Part shown: piece after piece, positions 1 through 8,531 of the stretch | How the letters are laid out: every line of letters starts with the position of its first letter | Position numbering within the stretch: position 1 is the stretch's first letter | Source of the DNA: Calditrichota bacterium | Lineage (GTDB): Bacteria; Zhuqueibacterota; Zhuqueibacteria; Thermofontimicrobiales; Thermofontimicrobiaceae | Reading direction: 5' to 3' | Length of the DNA: 64,000 nucleotides | Assembly: GCA_013152715.1 (NCBI GenBank) | Contig: JAADFU010000125.1 | Coordinates: 1 to 64,000 of the forward strand | Notes under the pieces: generated by a model | What the model saw: only the letters and a program-made list of their open reading frames with translations | The model's database searches: none | What the model was told of the DNA's origin: nothing | Made by a program: the position numbers and the translations under genes

Positions 1-374
1 GACATTTTCAAGTCAAGCGCTCCGTTCGCAGCAACTGCCAAAGCAGCAAATCCCGAAGCCGAAGATGCCAGCCCGGCGCCAGTGGGGAAATTGTTTTCGC
101 TTTCTACCCGGGCGAAAATCTTCATTCCTGCACGCTCGCGGAAAATATCCAGCAAACGGGAAACGCGTTCCGCAGGTTTGCCGGTAACTTCTCTGGAATT
201 AATGATTAGATGATCTCTGTCAAGATTCGGATCAAAATCAATCTTTGTCCGGGTGAACAGATTTTTTAACGTTACAGAAATCGACCCAACTGCCGGCAAA
301 TTGAGTTGGACGTCTCGCTTTCCCCAATATTTTACTAACGCGATATTTGCGTGAGCGATTGCTGTTGCTTGCAT
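1..374 (-). CDS. mvaD: Diphosphomevalonate decarboxylase, N-terminal part (cut by window edge)
   Basis: The first 124 codons of a GHMP-superfamily decarboxylase that makes isopentenyl diphosphate from mevalonate diphosphate. The N-terminus (MQATAIAHANIALVKYWGKR) is the family hallmark, and the glycine/serine phosphate loop FPTGAGLASSASGFAAL lies near residue 108. The ATG is at 374-372; the gene runs off the left edge, so the C-terminal half is not visible. The KYWGKR and SSASGF motifs are seen directly; the reaction is family knowledge. A bacterium using it would run the mevalonate rather than the MEP route, at least in part. Upstream, toward the antiporter gene, lies a palindromic repeat. 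Confidence 0.93.
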   Translation of the reverse strand, partial: MQATAIAHANIALVKYWGKRDVQLNLPAVGSISVTLKNLFTRTKIDFDPNLDRDHLIINSREVTGKPAERVSRLLDIFRERAGMKIFARVESENNFPTGAGLASSASGFAALAVAANGALDLKM

Positions 375-394
375 TTTTTTCTAATTTTATTTTA

Positions 395-472
395 ACCACC
401 AAGGCTCAAAGACACGAAGATTTTTTCTCTGTTACAAGATATTTTTCCTTTGAGTCTTTGTGTCTTGGTGGT
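395..472. repeat. Imperfect inverted repeat of the CACCAAGACACAAAGAC type
   Basis: Left arm 395-420 begins ACCACCAAGGCTCAAAGACA; the reverse complement of right arm 447-472 begins ACCACCAAGACACAAAGACT. About 21 of 26 positions match, around a 26-nt spacer. From memory, similar palindromes are scattered through genomes of several unrelated environmental phyla. It fills the gap between two minus-strand genes. A short reading frame across it (392-577) is only the repeat. Confidence 0.7.
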
Positions 473-554
473 AATTTTTTTAGAGTTTGTTTGCGAACAA
501 AAAACTATTGAAAAATAATAATGTTTCGCTTTAATTTTTATTTTCAAAAACCGA

Positions 555-1976
555 TCAACCGATCGTAAACAAACCAATTACAACGTAAAATATCACCGCC
601 AGACTCGCCGCTGTGAGCGCGTAAGGCAATTGAGTCCTGACATGATCTATCGGGTCACAGGCGGTTGCCATGGACGAAATTATTGTCGTATCCGAAATCG
701 GAGAACTGTGATCGCCGAAAACGCCGCCGCCCATGACAGCGCTGACCATCATCGGCAGATTAAGCCCAAGATTCAGCGCCAGCGGCACAGCGATAGGCAT
801 CATAATGGCGAACGTGCCCCACGACGTGCCTGTGGCAAAAGAAATGATACACGCCACGATGAAAACCATGGGAATGACAAGCACCGGGTGAATCGCGGCA
901 GTGGCAAGACCGGAAACGTAAGGACCTGTTCCCATGACTTTGCACGTGGCGCCCATGGAAAAGGCGAAAACCATCAGCAGTCCCATGGGAATCAAACCGC
1001 CCATGCCTTTCATCACCAGATCCAGCGACTCCTTCAAAGCAAAAATTCCCTGAATTTTGTAAATCACACCGCCGACAACAATGCCCGTCAACACTGCCCA
1101 GAAAACTGCCGTGGAACCGGAACCGTGAGTAATGTCGCCGTTGCCGGTGACGAGCAAGCCGATGGGAACCATGCTCACCATCGCTGCCAGCGGAAGAATC
1201 ATGTTGACGGCGCGCGGTTTCACGCCTTCTTTGATCGGCATGGCAATAGTTTCTTCGGAAACGAGCAATTGTGCGTCGTCTCGGATGACTTTGCCGGTTT
1301 CTCGCGCACGTTTTTCCGCTGCTGCCATGGGCCCGAAATCTTTTTTAGTGATAATAATGAACAAAACCAACGCAATGGTAAACATAGCGTAAAAATTTGT
1401 GGGGACGGCTTTCAGCACCGTAAAAAATGCATTATCGACTTGCTGCGCTACCAAGAGTCCCGTGAGTACCGCGCCCCAGCCGTTAAACGGAATCATCACG
1501 CACACCGGCGCCGAAGTGGAATGGGCAATGTAAGCCAATTTTTCGCGCGGCGCTTTGAAGCCATCGAAAATCGGTCTGCCGATCGCGCCGATGACCAGAT
1601 TAATCAAATTGCTCTCGATAAAAATAATCACGCCGACAACCCACAGCATCAAACTGGATGTGCGGCGATTTTTTGCCAGCCCTTTATTACGGATGAGATT
1701 AATAAATCCGGTCACGCCGCCGGAATGCTGCATCATGATGATCAACGCGCCGACCATCATGCTGAATAAAATGACTTTCGTATTTCCCGAATCTTTGAAA
1801 ACGTCAATAATCGCCTCCAGAGCGTCGCGCAATCCGACAAGCGGATTGAAGCCGTTCATTGCCGTCCAGCCGAGCCAGATGCCTAAAAACAGAGAAGGGT
1901 AGACCTGTTTGGTTAAAATTGCTAGCAAGATCGCCAGTAACGGGGGGAGTACAGAAATCCAGCCATAGGTATCCAA
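555..1976 (-). CDS. NhaC-family Na+/H+ antiporter or related organic-acid exchanger
   Basis: A 473-residue inner-membrane protein of about a dozen hydrophobic segments, matching the Na+/H+ antiporter family PF03553. Visible family motifs are GTSWGTFAIMMP (383-394) and GDHSSPISDTT (421-431), with FIESNLINL near 119. The start is a TTG at 1976, chosen because GAGGG lies seven bases upstream and no ATG is near. A good promoter sits about 50 bp upstream. It is transcribed alone, divergently from rfbB. The family includes sodium/proton antiporters and malate-lactate or arginine-type exchangers; the substrate cannot be told from sequence. Confidence 0.9.
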   Translation of the reverse strand: MDTYGWISVLPPLLAILLAILTKQVYPSLFLGIWLGWTAMNGFNPLVGLRDALEAIIDVFKDSGNTKVILFSMMVGALIIMMQHSGGVTGFINLIRNKGLAKNRRTSSLMLWVVGVIIFIESNLINLVIGAIGRPIFDGFKAPREKLAYIAHSTSAPVCVMIPFNGWGAVLTGLLVAQQVDNAFFTVLKAVPTNFYAMFTIALVLFIIITKKDFGPMAAAEKRARETGKVIRDDAQLLVSEETIAMPIKEGVKPRAVNMILPLAAMVSMVPIGLLVTGNGDITHGSGSTAVFWAVLTGIVVGGVIYKIQGIFALKESLDLVMKGMGGLIPMGLLMVFAFSMGATCKVMGTGPYVSGLATAAIHPVLVIPMVFIVACIISFATGTSWGTFAIMMPIAVPLALNLGLNLPMMVSAVMGGGVFGDHSSPISDTTIISSMATACDPIDHVRTQLPYALTAASLAVIFYVVIGLFTIG

Positions 1977-2026
1977 AATCAGTCCCTCATTATGTTTTTC
2001 AGATTTTGCCGTTAAATTTTGATTTC

Positions 2027-2055
2027 ATAATAACGAATTTATTGCAAAAATGCAA
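2027..2055 (-). promoter_or_regulatory. Sigma70-type promoter for the NhaC-family gene
   Basis: Read on the minus strand: TTGCAT (2055-2050), 17-bp spacer, TATTAT (2032-2027). Predicted start of transcription is near 2020, giving a leader of about 45 nt before the TTG codon. Confidence 0.6.
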
Positions 2056-2311
2056 GAAAATTCCTGAATTTTCAGGAACGAACTTCTGCAATTTTTAGGA
2101 AGCGCAGGTATTATTAGTCCAATTTAGCGTAATAATTCAGCCGCAGTGGGACAGAGTTCACAGAGAAAACCAATTTTTTGATTTATTCCTCAATCAAATA
2201 TTTTTAATAAGGCGCAACTAAAGCGGACATCTTTTTTTTAAATTAAAAAATATTCAGAACCCTTTGAAAGGTAGCAAGACGAATTATATCATTTTTTTGA
2301 CAATTAAATCA

Positions 2312-2340
2312 TTGACTTTTAATTATTTTTTTAATACATT
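2312..2340 (+). promoter_or_regulatory. Sigma70-type promoter for rfbB
   Basis: TTGACT (2312-2317), 17-bp spacer, TACATT (2335-2340); the start codon follows 50 bp downstream. Confidence 0.55.
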
Positions 2341-2390
2341 CAGGCTTGTTTTTCAGCATGTTAACCCCATGAAAAATAAGGGAAAATATC

Positions 2391-3395
2391 ATGGCAAAAT
2401 TTTTGGTTACCGGTGGGGCGGGTTTCATTGGCAGTAATTTTATTCATTATTTATTTGAAAAATATCCTGACGCCGAGGTTGTCAATCTGGATAAATTAAC
2501 TTACGCCGGGAACCTTGAGAATTTAAAAGACATTGAAAATAATCCGCGGTATCGATTTGTCAAGGGCGACATTTGTGATGCGAAAATTGTCGATCCCTTG
2601 ATTGAAGAGGCGGATCTTGTGGTTAATTTTGCCGCTGAGAGTCATGTGGATCGCTCAATTGGCGCGCCGGACGATTTCATTAAAACGGACATTTACGGGA
2701 CGTTTGTGCTGTTGGAAGCTGCCCGAAAATACGGCGTCAAAAAATTCATTCAGATTTCTACTGACGAGGTTTACGGCAGCATCGATGACGGCTCTTTCAA
2801 GGAAACTGACGCTTTGATGCCGTCCAGTCCCTATTCGGCGTCAAAAGCCGGTGCGGATCGGCTGGCATATTCCTATTTTGTCACTTACAAAGTGCCGGTA
2901 ATTATCACGCGCTGTTCCAACAATTACGGTCCGTATCAGTACCCGGAGAAATTAATTCCGCTGTTTGTGACTAATGCCATTGAGGACAAAAAATTGCCTA
3001 TTTATGGCGACGGGAAAAATGTGCGCGATTGGATTTACGTGATGGACCATTGCGATGCGATTGATTTTGTCATGTCCAACGGAAAAGACGGCGAAGTTTA
3101 CAATATCGGCGCCGGCAATGAACGCAACAACCTGGAAATTACCGAGATCATTCTTTCCACGCTGGACAAACCAAAAGAACTGATGACTTTTGTCAAAGAC
3201 AGGCCAGGCCACGACCGCCGCTATTCAGTGGATTGCAGCAAATTACACGCTGTGGGCTGGAAACCAAAACATTCGTTTCAGGAAGCGATGAAGCTCTCCA
3301 TTGAATGGTACAAAAACAACCGTCCCTGGTGGGAAAAAATCAAGAGCGGCAAATATTTGGAATATTACAAAAAACATTATCAAATTGAAGAATGA
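2391..3395 (+). CDS. rfbB: dTDP-glucose 4,6-dehydratase
   Basis: A 334-residue extended short-chain dehydrogenase that converts dTDP-glucose to dTDP-4-keto-6-deoxyglucose in the cytoplasm, the first committed step to rhamnose-type sugars. The NAD loop TGGAGFIGS is at 7-15, STDEVYG at 123-129 and the catalytic Y148xxxK152 in SSPYSASKAG. STDEVYG and a length near 330 favour RfbB over the sister UDP-glucose 4-epimerases, though CDP- or UDP-sugar dehydratases look similar. The ATG follows GGGAAAATATC. It leads a polysaccharide set with the dehydrogenase and sugar transferase downstream; no rfbA, rfbC or rfbD is in the window. Confidence 0.88.
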   Translation: MAKFLVTGGAGFIGSNFIHYLFEKYPDAEVVNLDKLTYAGNLENLKDIENNPRYRFVKGDICDAKIVDPLIEEADLVVNFAAESHVDRSIGAPDDFIKTDIYGTFVLLEAARKYGVKKFIQISTDEVYGSIDDGSFKETDALMPSSPYSASKAGADRLAYSYFVTYKVPVIITRCSNNYGPYQYPEKLIPLFVTNAIEDKKLPIYGDGKNVRDWIYVMDHCDAIDFVMSNGKDGEVYNIGAGNERNNLEITEIILSTLDKPKELMTFVKDRPGHDRRYSVDCSKLHAVGWKPKHSFQEAMKLSIEWYKNNRPWWEKIKSGKYLEYYKKHYQIEE

Positions 3396-3402
3396 AGTTT
3401 TA

Positions 3403-3516
3403 ATTCATAGTTTAGAGCTTGTAGTTAGGAGTGAATGAAGCTGTTTAATTGAACATAAAATTTTGAACTCCAAACCCAAAACTCTGAACTACAAACTATA
3501 AACAATGAACTCTAAC
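3403..3516. repeat. Low-complexity inverted repeat of AACTCC/AACTAC units
   Basis: Left part (about 3403-3431) carries ATAGTTTAGAGCTTGTAGTT and the right part (about 3465-3501) carries its loose complement, ending CTGAACTACAAACTAT. The arms pair imperfectly, with indels. It lies between rfbB and the sugar dehydrogenase gene. A shorter related string (GCTCGTAACTCGAAACTC) lies at 20452-20469. Confidence 0.4.
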
Positions 3517-3556
3517 AAAAAAGTCATGATGTACTAAATTAAAATGTGGAGAAGCT

Positions 3557-4900
3557 ATGGGATTACGAAAGAAAATTCAGGACAAAAGTGCAAAGATTGG
3601 CATCATCGGACTTGGTTATGTGGGATTACCTCTGGCAGTAGAATACGCCCTGAAAGGTTTTGACGTGACGGGCATCGATGTGGACGAGCGAAAGAAAAAA
3701 TCAATCGATCAGGGCAAAAATTACATTGAAGACATTACTCCGGACAAGTGGGACGCAGTAATGAAGGGCGGGCACTTTTCAGCAACAACGAACTACAATG
3801 ACATTCCCGATCTGGATGTCATTTACATTTGTGTGCCCACGCCATTTACTCCAAATAAAGATCCTAAAATTGATTATATCGTTGAATCAGCGGAAGGCGT
3901 TGCCAGCGGTCTGCGAAAAGATCAGTTGGTCATTTTAAAATCAACGACATTCCCGGAGACAACGGAGAAAGTTGTGCAGCCGATTTTGGAAAAGACCGGT
4001 TTGAAAGTCGGCGAAGATTTTTATCTGGCGTTTTCGCCGGAACGCATCGACCCGGGCAACAAAAATTTTACCACGGAAAATACGCCCATTGTCGTTGGCG
4101 GCGTCACTGAAAAATGTACTGAAATCGCAGAGTTTGCCATTTCCCGGATCGTCTCTCATGTGCACGTTGTCTCCAATCCCAGAGTCGCGGAAATGGAAAA
4201 ATTGCTGGAAAATATTTTCCGCAGCGTGAACATTGCGCTGGTGAATGAAATGGCGCGTCTGTGCGACCGCATGGGTGGCATTGACATCTGGGAAGTGATC
4301 GACGCCGCGGCCACCAAGCCGTTTGGTTTTATGCCTTTTTACCCTGGCCCCGGAATTGGCGGACATTGCATTTTGGTCGATCCTTACTATTTGGCTTGGA
4401 AAGCGCGCGAGTATGATTTCCACACTAAATTTATCGAGCTGGCTGCCGAAACAAATGAAGAAATGCCGTTTTATGTGGTCGGTAATATTCGCCGCGCGTT
4501 GGGAAACGTCAATTCATCCATTCAACGCGGCAAAGTGTTGATGCTGGGAATTTCTTTCAAAAAAGATGTCGACGACACGCGTAATTCTCCGGCGCTGAGA
4601 ATTATGGAATTACTCATGCAGCGCGGCGTGAAAGAATTGAATTACCACGATCCTTACGTTTCCGAAAAGAAAGTCGGAAATAAAGTTTTCAAATCAGTCC
4701 CGTTGACAAAAGAGACATTGCAGGGACACGACGTTGTTGTCATCACGGCTGACCATTCTGCTCTTGATCCCAAATTTATCGTGGAACACGCCCGGGCAAT
4801 TGTGGACACGCGTAATTTGACAAAATTTACCAAAAATGAACTCCACAAAATTGTTAAACTGGGTTCGGGACGCGGATTTTACACGGACATTAGCAAATAA
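3557..4900 (+). CDS. Nucleotide-sugar 6-dehydrogenase (UDP-GlcNAc / UDP-ManNAc dehydrogenase type)
   Basis: A 447-residue UDP-glucose/GDP-mannose dehydrogenase family enzyme that oxidises C6 of a UDP-sugar to a uronate with two NAD. The Rossmann loop GLGYVGLP is at 18-25, the middle-domain FSPERIDPGN at 159-168, and the thiol nucleophile is C271 in PGPGIGGHC. The sequence resembles the WbpA/TviB N-acetylhexosamine branch rather than UDP-glucose dehydrogenase; the substrate is inferred. The ATG follows GTGGAGAAGCT. It follows rfbB by 161 bp, and a hairpin terminator lies after it. It likely supplies uronic acid units for surface polysaccharide. Confidence 0.85.
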   Translation: MGLRKKIQDKSAKIGIIGLGYVGLPLAVEYALKGFDVTGIDVDERKKKSIDQGKNYIEDITPDKWDAVMKGGHFSATTNYNDIPDLDVIYICVPTPFTPNKDPKIDYIVESAEGVASGLRKDQLVILKSTTFPETTEKVVQPILEKTGLKVGEDFYLAFSPERIDPGNKNFTTENTPIVVGGVTEKCTEIAEFAISRIVSHVHVVSNPRVAEMEKLLENIFRSVNIALVNEMARLCDRMGGIDIWEVIDAAATKPFGFMPFYPGPGIGGHCILVDPYYLAWKAREYDFHTKFIELAAETNEEMPFYVVGNIRRALGNVNSSIQRGKVLMLGISFKKDVDDTRNSPALRIMELLMQRGVKELNYHDPYVSEKKVGNKVFKSVPLTKETLQGHDVVVITADHSALDPKFIVEHARAIVDTRNLTKFTKNELHKIVKLGSGRGFYTDISK

Positions 4901-4935
4901 AATCTGTTCGTCAAATGTTAGGGAATTGATAATTT

Positions 4936-4975
4936 TTAGCGGCGACGTGTGCTGATGCGTCGCCGTTGAATTTTA
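4936..4975 (+). terminator. Probable intrinsic terminator after the sugar dehydrogenase gene
   Basis: Perfect 8-bp stem CGGCGACG (4940-4947) / CGTCGCCG (4958-4965), 10-nt loop, followed by TTGAATTTTATT. The tail is T-rich but interrupted. Confidence 0.6.
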
Positions 4976-5168
4976 TTGCCGAGACAATTGAAGATTGTTG
5001 CAAGCCATAAAAAATTAAATAACTGGCTTGACAATTTGCCAGTTTGCCGTTGAACAAAAAGTTGTTGCATCAGTTAAATGTGAGGAAAAGCGGCTGTCAA
5101 AAGTCTGTTCTGGCAGGCGTTACGAAAATCTTTGAATCGAATTCACAGAAAAATTGTTCGTCTGATTT

Positions 5169-6569
5169 ATGCCAAAACCTATTGAGAAAATTCTCCTTTT
5201 CCTGAGCGATTTCATTGCCATCAATTTGACCTATGTCATCTGGGTCGTCTTCCGTCAGAACCTTGGTTTTTATGTGGAAAATGAGCTGGGGCAGAACATC
5301 GTCATGATGTTTGTCCTTTTCATTTTCTGGGCGCTGTTGTTTTTCTTTTTCGGCATGTATCGCTCGTGGTACGCCCAGTCGCGCTTCGATGAAATGGTGA
5401 CAGTTTTCAAAACAGTGACCATCGGCGCAGTTATCATTTTTCTGATCACTTTTGATCCCACCGTGGATCTGGAAAATCCGCCTTCGTGGAGTCGTATGAT
5501 CATCATTTCTTATTGGGCTATTTTATTTGTAGCCGTCAGCGCCGGGAGAATTTTTCTGCGTACGGTACAGCGGAAATTGCTGGAAAATGGCATTGGTCGC
5601 CGCAACACGCTCATCGTTGGCTGGAATTCAAAATCGCACGAGCTTTATCAGAAGCTAAAAAATGCGCCGGCTCTTGGCTACGAAGTGGTTGGCTTCATCT
5701 GCCATTCAAAAAAACACGTGGAAGAAAAGTTTGAAGCCACGACGGTTCTCGGTACGCTCAAAGATTTGCCGCGATTAGTTCGGCAGCGAAAAGTGGAAGT
5801 GCTCATCATCGCGGTAAAATCTGCCACGCCCAAACAGGTGATTAACATCATTTCCCGTTGTGACAATTTGCCGGTCAGTTTGAAAATTGTGCCTGACCTG
5901 TACGACATCGTCATGGGTTACGGCAGAACCAATCAAATTTACGGCATTCCGCTCATCGAAATAATGCCCCAGTTCATGCCGGAATGGGAAAAACGCGTCA
6001 AACGCGCCATCGACGTCGCGGTATCGTTGTTTGTCATCTTCGGATTTTTGCCGTTGTGGATTTTAGTGGCCATCGCCATCAAACTTGACTCACGCGGACC
6101 TATTTTTTTCAAACAAAAACGCGTGGGGCAGTACGAAAAGATTTTTCAAATTTACAAATTTCGCTCCATGAAATACAAAGCGGAAAAAGAGACCGGCCCT
6201 GTCTGGGCGAGCGAAGACGACCCGCGCATTACTTTTGTCGGTCGAATTTTGCGTAAGACGCGCATCGACGAAATTCCCCAGTTCATTAACATTTTGTTCA
6301 ATGACATGAGTCTCGTGGGCCCACGACCGGAGCGTCCCTATTTTGTCAAAAGATTAAAAAATGAAATTCCGCTTTATTCCAGAAGGCATCGCATGAAACC
6401 GGGGATTACCGGCTGGGCGCAAATCAAAGGCGGCTACGATGATTCCATCAAAAATGTGAAGAAAAAATTAGAATACGATCTTTATTACCTGGAAAATATG
6501 TCGCTGAGAATGGATTTGAAAATCATGATGCGAACCGTTTACACGATGATCGCCGTCAAAGGGCGATGA
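5169..6569 (+). CDS. Undecaprenyl-phosphate sugar phosphotransferase (WcaJ/WbaP type)
   Basis: A 466-residue polyprenyl glycosyl-phosphotransferase that starts glycan synthesis by moving a sugar-1-phosphate to undecaprenyl phosphate at the inner membrane. Four hydrophobic segments occupy about 10-135, a CoA-binding-like Rossmann domain about 140-260, a membrane-associated helix about 280-305, and the catalytic bacterial sugar transferase domain 275-466. Motifs seen: KRVGQYEKIFQIYKFRSM, DEIPQF and MSLVGPRPERP (380-390). No clear ribosome site precedes the ATG. With the two preceding genes it marks an exopolysaccharide or O-antigen pathway; the sugar is unknown. Confidence 0.88.
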   Translation: MPKPIEKILLFLSDFIAINLTYVIWVVFRQNLGFYVENELGQNIVMMFVLFIFWALLFFFFGMYRSWYAQSRFDEMVTVFKTVTIGAVIIFLITFDPTVDLENPPSWSRMIIISYWAILFVAVSAGRIFLRTVQRKLLENGIGRRNTLIVGWNSKSHELYQKLKNAPALGYEVVGFICHSKKHVEEKFEATTVLGTLKDLPRLVRQRKVEVLIIAVKSATPKQVINIISRCDNLPVSLKIVPDLYDIVMGYGRTNQIYGIPLIEIMPQFMPEWEKRVKRAIDVAVSLFVIFGFLPLWILVAIAIKLDSRGPIFFKQKRVGQYEKIFQIYKFRSMKYKAEKETGPVWASEDDPRITFVGRILRKTRIDEIPQFINILFNDMSLVGPRPERPYFVKRLKNEIPLYSRRHRMKPGITGWAQIKGGYDDSIKNVKKKLEYDLYYLENMSLRMDLKIMMRTVYTMIAVKGR

Positions 6570-6593
6570 AATTGGCTTTTGAAAAAATTTACA

Positions 6594-6622
6594 TTGACAT
6601 TTTGAAAAATTTCATTTATTTT
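6594..6622 (+). promoter_or_regulatory. Sigma70-type promoter for serS
   Basis: Consensus -35 TTGACA (6594-6599), 17-bp spacer, TATTTT (6617-6622). The leader would be about 40 nt, with no room for a T-box. Confidence 0.7.
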
Positions 6623-6668
6623 AGTGGATAATTTGAAAAGCTGAATTTACACACAAGAGGACGAATCG

Positions 6669-7937
6669 ATGCTGGATCTAAAATTTATTCGCAACAATCC
6701 CGATAAAGTTAAACAAGCCATAGAATTGAAAAATGACTACGCTGACATTGACAAACTGCTTGAATTGGATCAAAAACGGCGGCAGATTTTGACTGAAGTG
6801 GAAGCGCTGAAACACAAGCGCAATAAAGTTTCCGACGACATCGCTCAACTGAAACGCCAAAAACAGGACGCCGCAGATCTCATTCAGGAGATGAAAACAG
6901 TCTCTGTAAAAATTAAAGAGCTGGACGAAGAAGTCCGGCAACTGGAAGGGCAAATTCATGAAATTTTGATTCGCATCCCCAACGTGCCTCACGAGTCCGT
7001 GCCCATTGGCAAAGATGAAACCGCAAATGTAGAAATCAAGCGCTGGGGCGAGCTGCCGGAGATGGATTTTCAGCCGCTGCCCCATTGGGAAATCGGAGAA
7101 AAGTTGGGGATTCTCGACTTTCCCGGCGGATCGAAAGTTTCCGCTTCTTTTTTCATTAATTACGTCGGGCTGGGTGCGCGGTTACAGCGAGCTTTGATCG
7201 CATTTATGCTGGATTTGCACACGCAAAAACATGGCTACACAGAAGTCTATCCGCCGTTCATCGTCAACCGCGACAGCATGTTTGGCACGGGTCAGTTGCC
7301 CAAAATGGAAGAGGACATGTACCATATTCCGGAAGATGATTTGTTTCTCATTCCCACTGCCGAAGTGCCAGTGACCAATTTGCTCCGCGATAAGACTTTG
7401 ACGGCTGAACAACTACCGGTTTACTACACAGCTTACACGCCCTGTTTCCGCCGGGAAGCCGGGACTCACGGCAAAGATACGCGCGGGTTGATCAGAATTC
7501 ACCAATTCGACAAAGTGGAAATGGTCAAATTTGTCAAGCCGGAAGATTCGTACGATGAATTGGAAAAATTGCTGGGTAATGCCGAGGAAGTGCTGCAATT
7601 GTTGGAATTGCCCTATCGCGTGTTGAGTCTGTCCACCGGCGATCTGAGTTTTGCAGCGGCAAAATGTTACGACATCGAGGTCTGGGCAGCGGGAATCGGC
7701 AAATGGCTGGAAGTTTCCTCGTGCAGCAATTTTGAAGATTTTCAGGCGCGGCGCATGAAGATTCGTTTCAAACGGGATGCGAGCGCAAAACCCGAATTTG
7801 TGCACACGCTGAACGGATCCGGTCTGGCGCTTCCGCGAACGGTCATTGCAATTCTGGAAAATTACCAGACTGATGAAGGCACGGTCATTGTCCCTGATGT
7901 ATTACGAAAATATTTGGGAACCGAAGTCATTAAATGA
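6669..7937 (+). CDS. serS: Seryl-tRNA synthetase
   Basis: A 422-residue class II synthetase that charges tRNA-Ser and tRNA-Sec in the cytoplasm. An N-terminal long coiled-coil arm (about 25-100, rich in K, E and Q heptads) binds the long variable arm of tRNA-Ser. The catalytic core shows motif 2 [15 protein letters not shown] from C259 and motif 3 NGSGLALPR from N382. Length is normal for bacteria. The start [12 protein letters not shown] is the universal SerRS N-terminus and is preceded by GAGGACGAATCG. It has its own promoter and is not obviously linked to its neighbours. Confidence 0.98.
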   Translation: MLDLKFIRNNPDKVKQAIELKNDYADIDKLLELDQKRRQILTEVEALKHKRNKVSDDIAQLKRQKQDAADLIQEMKTVSVKIKELDEEVRQLEGQIHEILIRIPNVPHESVPIGKDETANVEIKRWGELPEMDFQPLPHWEIGEKLGILDFPGGSKVSASFFINYVGLGARLQRALIAFMLDLHTQKHGYTEVYPPFIVNRDSMFGTGQLPKMEEDMYHIPEDDLFLIPTAEVPVTNLLRDKTLTAEQLPVYYTAYTPCFRREAGTHGKDTRGLIRIHQFDKVEMVKFVKPEDSYDELEKLLGNAEEVLQLLELPYRVLSLSTGDLSFAAAKCYDIEVWAAGIGKWLEVSSCSNFEDFQARRMKIRFKRDASAKPEFVHTLNGSGLALPRTVIAILENYQTDEGTVIVPDVLRKYLGTEVIK

Positions 7938-8053
7938 TGGTTAAAACATTTCATATTGTCAAATATTTGCAGCTAATATGTTACCTGAAATATGTTGCAA
8001 AATCAGCACGGTAAATAAAATAATTTTAAGATCAACAAAAAAGAAGGAATGCG

Positions 8054-8437
8054 ATGAATAGGAGAATCTTAATCGGCACGATAATTGTCGTGATGGTCGT
8101 TGGCTATCTTTTTTGGTCCGGCATGAAAGACTCAGCGGTTTACTTTCACACCGTCGGTGAATTTTTTGACCGTCAGGAAGAATTAGCCGGAAAGGGCACG
8201 CGCGTCAACGGAGATCTGGTGCCTGATTCCATCAAATTTGACGCGGAAAATCTCATTCTCACCTTTCAAATTACCGATGGCGCAAAAGTTCTCAATGTTC
8301 GTTACCACGGAGTTGCGCCTGACACGTTTTCGGAGGCAGTCTCCGTTGTGGTCGCAGGGAAATACGTTGACGGCGTTTTTCAGGCGACGCAACTTATGAC
8401 CAAATGCCCGTCAAAATACGAAGCGAAAAAAAATTAG
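8054..8437 (+). CDS. ccmE: Cytochrome c maturation heme chaperone CcmE, Cys (CxxxY) type
   Basis: A 127-residue periplasmic heme chaperone with one N-terminal membrane anchor (about 5-22) and an OB-fold body (GKGTRVNGDLV, FQITDGAKVLNVRYHG). Classical CcmE binds heme through His in an HxxxY motif. Here the C-terminal motif is C118-P-S-K-Y122, the CxxxY variant known from Desulfovibrio and archaea, where the Ccm system works without CcmG and CcmH. It is the first gene of the local ccm set (ccmE, ccmF, unknown, ccmA, ccmB). The ATG follows AAGAAGGAATGCG. The family call is secure; the mechanism is inferred from the Cys-type systems. Confidence 0.93.
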   Translation: MNRRILIGTIIVVMVVGYLFWSGMKDSAVYFHTVGEFFDRQEELAGKGTRVNGDLVPDSIKFDAENLILTFQITDGAKVLNVRYHGVAPDTFSEAVSVVVAGKYVDGVFQATQLMTKCPSKYEAKKN

Positions 8438-8452
8438 CTCTTAAATTTGTTC

Positions 8453-8482
8453 AGACCCCGCATTTTCCATCAACGGGGTTAA
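8453..8482 (+). other. Weak hairpin between ccmE and ccmF
   Basis: A 6-bp stem ACCCCG (8455-8460) / CGGGGT (8474-8479) followed by TAATTTA. It may stabilise or attenuate the message rather than end it, since ccmF follows closely. Confidence 0.35.
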
Positions 8483-8531
8483 TTTATCTAATTTTGAACC
8501 ATAGCGAATCTATTTAATTGGGAGAATTAAT

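Larger units (their letters stand above)
1977..2390. other. Divergent intergenic region between the antiporter gene and rfbB
   Basis: AT-rich, 414 bp, no credible ORF or RNA. It holds one promoter-like site for each divergent gene (2027-2055 minus, 2312-2340 plus). The small perfect inverted repeat CCTGAA-AATT-TTCAGG at 2063-2078 lies just upstream of the minus-strand -35 and could be an operator. Nothing else was recognised. Confidence 0.5.

Noticed and set aside
392-577. 61-codon minus-strand ORF
   Set aside because: It consists mostly of the inverted repeat at 395-472 and overlaps the antiporter end.
630-1769. 379-codon plus-strand ORF
   Set aside because: Antisense to the NhaC-family gene; low complexity in His, Asn and Arg, no family resemblance.
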